The position numbers were made by a program, and so were the translations under genes. A stretch of 64,000 bases of DNA, from positions 1,240,001 through 1,304,000 of the forward strand of contig JACJYG010000006.1 in the NCBI GenBank assembly GCA_020636215.1, in the 5' to 3' direction. The number at the start of each line of letters is the position of its first letter. The first letter of the stretch is position 1. Of the stretch, positions 60,640 to 64,000 are shown piece by piece. The DNA is from Lewinellaceae bacterium (GTDB lineage: Bacteria > Bacteroidota > Bacteroidia > Chitinophagales > Saprospiraceae). The notes beneath the pieces were generated by a model that ran no database searches, was not told where the DNA came from, and worked only from the letters and a program-made list of their open reading frames with translations.

Positions 60640-62355
60640 CTATTCATACAACTTTCCGTCCGTTATTTTCTTTTCCAGCAATTCGGACTTTCCGCCCTGC
60701 TCCCGAGCCTGTTTCCATTGCTCGACAGCTTGATCGGCCTGGTTGAGTTGAAAGAGCACGTCACCATAGTGTTCGAGTATATGAGGGTTTGTTCCGCCGC
60801 CGAGGCTCAGGGCTTTTTCTATTTGCTGGCGGGCTTCTTTGTAGCGTTTCAGGCGGTACAGGGCCCATCCGAAGGTGTCCAGGTACTGGGGCTCGTTGGG
60901 GACGAGCTTGCTGGCCAATTCGGCCATCTGTCGAGCTTTTTCCAGGTTTTCGGATCGCTCCGTCAGGGTGGATGCATAGTTGCAGAGTACGTCCGGGTCC
61001 TGTGGGTTGAGCGCCAGGGCGGCTTCGAAAGCCTGAACAGAGCGCTCTGTCTGCCCCAGGCTATGGTAAACCAGGCCGAGTTGTGACTGAACATCCATTT
61101 TTAATGGGCCATTATTGCCGGCGATCAGGAGAGCCTGTTGGAGGGCCGAGAGGGCTTCCTTGTTTTTTCCCAATTCATGGGCTGCCAGCCCGAACAGGTA
61201 GTATGCTTTGCCCTGGTTAGGGAAGAAATCCATGGCGCGTTCGCTGAAATCAAGTAACTTGGAGTAGTCTTTTTGATCTTTATAAATATTCATAACCTGT
61301 TCCCATACCAGGAATACGGTATCGTCCAGTTCCAGTGTTTTCTGATACTTTTTGAGTGCTTCAGCCGGCCGGCCGGAATAATAGAGCAGGTCGCCGGAGG
61401 CGGAAAAGCCTTTGGGGTCAAAAGGGTGCACCTGTTCGATGATACTGGTGAGCGCCAGGGCAGCGTCGGCCAGTTGCCGGTCACCATTGTCGGCCACTTT
61501 AGTGATGAAGGGCATCAGTTGGCCTATCTTGAGGTCGATATTCACATCAGTCTGCCGGAAAACCGGTTCGAGTGACTGAAGGAATTGTATCTCATCACTG
61601 TCTTGTCCGGTTTTGCCAGCCAGGGCCAATTGGGCTTTGGCGTCGTTGGGCGCTATTTTCAGGATGTCCCGGTAGGTTTCCATAGCCTTGTCCTGTTCGC
61701 CGATCTGTTCGTAGAATGCGGCCAGAAGGTGGCGATAATCTGTATCGGTAGGGTAAGCGGCGATCAGGCGTTCCAATTCGCGGGCGGCTTTTTTATGATC
61801 CCCTATGCCGACGTAGAGGGCGTGTTTTCGCCGGATGATCTCCTCCGTGAGGCCTATCTTCTTTTCCAGTTCATCATATACCTTGAGTGCGTCGTTGATC
61901 TCATTGGCCAGCACGAGAAAGTATGCCCAGCGGTAGTAATTGGAAGGGTCTTCCGGCTCCAGGCGAACGATCATCTGGAAAGCGGTAGCAGCTTCTTTGT
62001 TGCGGCCCAGCTTTTGGTACAGGTCGGCCTGGAATTTCAAGTACCAGGGGTTGTCGGGCGCCCAATCAACCGCATCTTTGATCGCTTTGATCGCCTTCTC
62101 ATCATCTCCGACAGCTTCGTATATGCGCGCCAGTTCGTATGAAACAGCATCATTGCGGTTGCTCTTTTTCTGAATTTCCTTCAGCAGTGCAATGGCGTTG
62201 TCATAATTGCCGAGCAGTTTCTCCCGGTTGGCGTCTACGAGCAACTCTTGTAATTTTACATCATCTTCACTGACCTGTATCTGTGCATACCCCGTTTGAA
62301 ACAGGCCAAGGATCAACCAGGTGAAGAGGAAAATATGCTTGTTTGTGTTCATCAT
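60640..62355 (-). CDS. Periplasmic or outer-membrane TPR protein
   Basis: A 571-aa exported protein with leader MNTNKHIFLFTWLILGLFQTG. The rest is tetratricopeptide repeats, at least twelve, of the form AxxxxxxAxxLxPxN (for example AIKAIKDAVDWAPDNPWYLK, AFEAALALNPQDPDVLCNYA, ALSLGGGTNPHILEHYGDVL). It is likely to be a scaffold in the envelope. Its start overlaps the nucleotidyltransferase stop as ATGA. Nucleotidyltransferase, TPR protein, DUF4292 lipoprotein and EnvC-like protein follow one another here. Confidence 0.92.
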   Translation of the reverse strand: MMNTNKHIFLFTWLILGLFQTGYAQIQVSEDDVKLQELLVDANREKLLGNYDNAIALLKEIQKKSNRNDAVSYELARIYEAVGDDEKAIKAIKDAVDWAPDNPWYLKFQADLYQKLGRNKEAATAFQMIVRLEPEDPSNYYRWAYFLVLANEINDALKVYDELEKKIGLTEEIIRRKHALYVGIGDHKKAARELERLIAAYPTDTDYRHLLAAFYEQIGEQDKAMETYRDILKIAPNDAKAQLALAGKTGQDSDEIQFLQSLEPVFRQTDVNIDLKIGQLMPFITKVADNGDRQLADAALALTSIIEQVHPFDPKGFSASGDLLYYSGRPAEALKKYQKTLELDDTVFLVWEQVMNIYKDQKDYSKLLDFSERAMDFFPNQGKAYYLFGLAAHELGKNKEALSALQQALLIAGNNGPLKMDVQSQLGLVYHSLGQTERSVQAFEAALALNPQDPDVLCNYASTLTERSENLEKARQMAELASKLVPNEPQYLDTFGWALYRLKRYKEARQQIEKALSLGGGTNPHILEHYGDVLFQLNQADQAVEQWKQAREQGGKSELLEKKITDGKLYE

Positions 62356-63377
62356 GTTGTTTTCAAAATGCTCAACTTGTATTCCGAAAAGTCTCCAATA
62401 CTGATTTCCGACTTTTCGCCCTGATAATCTACCTCATTGCCCAACATGGAATGGTGTAGGTTGGCGCGCAGCACTTTCGTATTGTTTTGTATGATGCTAT
62501 TGCTAATAACGGTGTGCTCCACCAGCGAATTGTTGCCCAGCGAGACGTAAGGGCCCACCACGCTATTGCGTATCTCCGCGCCCTGCCCAATGTAACAAGG
62601 AGGCACGATGACGGCGTTGTCCAGCTTAATATCATCTGCCACGAGTTTTTCCGAGTGCACCTTCAGCTCCAGCATTCGTTGGTTGGTGGCCAGGACATTG
62701 TCTTTGTTACCACAATCGAGCCATTCCTGTATGGGCGCAGAGCGAAAACGCATACCTTCATTTTTCAATAGCTCCAGCGCCGTAGTGAGTTGATACTCGC
62801 CTTTGTCTCGAATGTCGTTATCGACAATTTTCTGCAAGGTATCTCGCAGTTTGTCGCCATCACGGAAATAGTATATGCCTACGATGGCAAGATCTGAGAC
62901 AAAGGTTGTTGGTTTTTCCACGAAGTCCGTAATGAAGTTAGCTTCATCTACTTTAACGACACCAAAGGAAGAAGGGTTTTTAACTTTTGATACCCAAATG
63001 ATGCCATCATCTTCGATATTGAAATGAAAGTTGGCATTGAAGAGCGTGTCGGCGAAGGCTACCAGGCAATGGCCTTCAAGGCTTGAGCTGGCGCAGAGAA
63101 CGGCATGCCCAGGCCCCAAAGGCTGGTCCTGATAATAGATGGCGCAGCGGGCGCCAATGCTATGGGCAACATCTTTCAATTGTTGTTCCGCCTGCTGGCC
63201 GAAATCTCCGATGATGAAGGCCACTTCCTCTACTTTTTCGTCCATGCCATTAGCAAGGTCTTCAACGATGCGGCGAACAATGGCCTTTCCGGCGACAGGA
63301 AGGAGCGGCTTTGGGGTAGTAAGCGTATGGGGGCGAAGGCGGGAACCCCGGCCTGCCATGGGGATGATGATTTTCAT
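62352..63377 (-). CDS. Sugar-phosphate nucleotidyltransferase with left-handed beta-helix tail
   Basis: A 341-aa enzyme that makes NDP-sugars. The catalytic domain has IIPMAGRGSRLRPHTLTTPK PLLPVAGK (nucleotide-binding G-x-G-x-R and Lys), ADTLFNANF with the metal Asp, and SFGVVKVDEANFITDFVEKP. The C-terminal part (about 255-335) has the hexapeptide pattern of a left-handed beta-helix (DNAVIVPPCYIGQGAEIRNS VVGPYVSLG). It resembles glucose-1-phosphate thymidylyltransferase-like enzymes, but the nucleotide and sugar cannot be told. It is the first gene of the envelope cluster; a candidate promoter lies at 63441-63448. Confidence 0.9.
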   Translation of the reverse strand: MKIIIPMAGRGSRLRPHTLTTPKPLLPVAGKAIVRRIVEDLANGMDEKVEEVAFIIGDFGQQAEQQLKDVAHSIGARCAIYYQDQPLGPGHAVLCASSSLEGHCLVAFADTLFNANFHFNIEDDGIIWVSKVKNPSSFGVVKVDEANFITDFVEKPTTFVSDLAIVGIYYFRDGDKLRDTLQKIVDNDIRDKGEYQLTTALELLKNEGMRFRSAPIQEWLDCGNKDNVLATNQRMLELKVHSEKLVADDIKLDNAVIVPPCYIGQGAEIRNSVVGPYVSLGNNSLVEHTVISNSIIQNNTKVLRANLHHSMLGNEVDYQGEKSEISIGDFSEYKLSILKTT

Positions 63378-63440
63378 AATCGAATTAACTTTGATTAGGG
63401 AAAGGCCGGAGCATTTTTATGCGCTTTTGGCCTTAGGCAA

Positions 63441-63448
63441 CAAAGATA
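63441..63448 (-). promoter_or_regulatory. Candidate -7 promoter box for the envelope cluster
   Basis: The minus strand reads TATCTTTG (TAnnTTTG) and would give a leader of about 57 nt before the nucleotidyltransferase. A -33 element is not evident. Confidence 0.42.
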
Positions 63449-63528
63449 GAAAATTGAATGAGTAGGGGGGTGTGGTACTTTTTATTAAGTGAATGCTTTG
63501 AGCAATGCTTGGTTCCCGAACGGAAGGA

Positions 63529-63572
63529 GATGGGGCTTACCTGCCACGAACAAGCCCCATCGGCCAAGGCCG
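63529..63572. terminator. Adjacent hairpins after pyruvate kinase, possible terminator
   Basis: GATGGGGCTT (63529-63538) pairs with AAGCCCCATC (63552-63561), followed at once by CGGCC-AA-GGCCG (63561-63572). They lie about 90 bp after the pyruvate kinase stop. There is no T-run, so a terminator role is uncertain. Confidence 0.4.
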
Positions 63573-63658
63573 ACAGGGCTGCGCCTCATTGATTTCCTGT
63601 ACGAAGGGAATACAGCCAGAGGCGTTGAAATACGCTGTTCAAAATACCGCTCTGAGCT

Positions 63659-64000
63659 TTACTCAATAACGGTTACTTTTAGCATGTTGGTTCGGAACCT
63701 GCGGTGTAAAGGCATACTACCTGTATTGACAATAATATCGCCTGGGAATACCCGCCCCTCCTGCTTGAGGATTTCGGTTACATCGTTGATGGTTTCATCG
63801 GTGGTCGTAAACCGGTCGTAATAGAAACAACGCACACCCCAAACCAGGTTGAGCGTGGATAGCATGTGCATGCGGTCGGAAAAAATGAAGATATCCGCAT
63901 TGGGGCGATAGCTTGACACCTTAAATGCGGTGTAGCCTGAACTTGTCATCCCCACAATTGCTTTAGCCCCTACTTCTTCGGCTGTTTTTCCAGCATTGAA
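63659..64000 (-). CDS. pyk: Pyruvate kinase, C-terminal part (truncated by window edge)
   Basis: The last 113 residues of pyruvate kinase, the enzyme converting phosphoenolpyruvate and ADP to pyruvate and ATP. Visible is the C-terminal regulatory domain: GAKAIVGMTSSGYTAFKVSS YRPNADIFIFSD, LVWGVRCFYYDRF, INDVTEILKQEGRVFPGDII and VNTGSMPLHRRF. The stop is TAA at 63661-63659; the catalytic domains lie beyond the right edge. Confidence 0.93.
   Translation of the reverse strand, partial: FNAGKTAEEVGAKAIVGMTSSGYTAFKVSSYRPNADIFIFSDRMHMLSTLNLVWGVRCFYYDRFTTTDETINDVTEILKQEGRVFPGDIIVNTGSMPLHRRFRTNMLKVTVIE

Noticed and set aside
60189..61086. Long frames rich in VCLVCLV, YQTHQTYQTH or SGVSGMSG motifs across the 9-bp arrays (also at 3462-3796 and 32755-33113)
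   Set aside because: The unit length is a multiple of three, so any frame gives a three-residue repeat without stops; there is no start signal or domain.

Overview
The window looks like a chromosomal segment of a heterotrophic, aerobic member of the Bacteroidota, most likely a Saprospiria-type bacterium (inferred from gene content, not from a database search). The signs are a secreted subtilase with SprB-like repeats and a C-terminal type IX secretion sorting domain, a three-subunit B-type succinate dehydrogenase (sdhCAB), several -7 boxes of the Bacteroidetes form TAnnTTTG, outer-membrane beta-barrel and lipoprotein genes, and weak Shine-Dalgarno signals. No tRNA, rRNA, CRISPR array, intact transposase or prophage was seen.

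Left part (0.3-13 kb, mostly minus strand): a molybdenum region. moaA, moaC, a MobB-MobA-like fusion, modB and modC make molybdenum cofactor and import molybdate. Nearby are an FdhF/YdeP-type molybdopterin oxidoreductase and fdhD. Between these last two sit a SbtA-type bicarbonate transporter gene, a PII-like SbtB gene and a secreted esterase. modA, moaD, moaE and moeA are not in the window. Next (12-24 kb) come a small lipoprotein, an Rpn-type nuclease, a 1-Cys peroxiredoxin, a leucine-rich-repeat protein translationally coupled to a membrane-anchored MutS-like ATPase, a divergent ScfR-like regulator, dipeptidyl peptidase IV, YbjQ and SmpB. Then sdhCAB, a truncated caspase-fold remnant, RNase R, a lipoprotein, and a LEA-like amphipathic helical protein behind a 1-kb repeat island.

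Right part: a NUDIX/HAD pair, the 1615-residue subtilase, a CPA1 antiporter, a large BNR/VPS10-type secreted protein, a hotdog thioesterase, and two adjacent ECF sigma factor cassettes. In the first cassette the sigma factor is coupled to a protein that combines an anti-sigma-like cytoplasmic tail, one inner-membrane helix, a periplasmic linker and a beta-barrel. The second has a separate anti-sigma-like membrane protein and a DUF4097-like secreted protein. They are followed by a beta-CASP metallo-hydrolase, M29 aminopeptidase, HflX, and an envelope cluster (sugar nucleotidyltransferase, TPR protein, DUF4292/LolA-like lipoprotein, degenerate EnvC-like M23 protein). The window ends inside pyruvate kinase.

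The most unusual signal is non-coding. Three intergenic islands (3.63-3.98 kb, 32.40-33.11 kb, 60.22-60.60 kb) carry arrays of the same 9-bp unit, always in the same orientation to, and just upstream of, the next start codon. Two of them share a fuller layout: short 7- or 8-bp array, a 107-bp dispersed element, 9-bp array, gene start. Other non-coding structures are a 163-bp MITE-like element, a 181-bp element with imperfect terminal inverted repeats and two identical-geometry hairpins, and a perfect 50-bp palindrome between smpB and sdhB.
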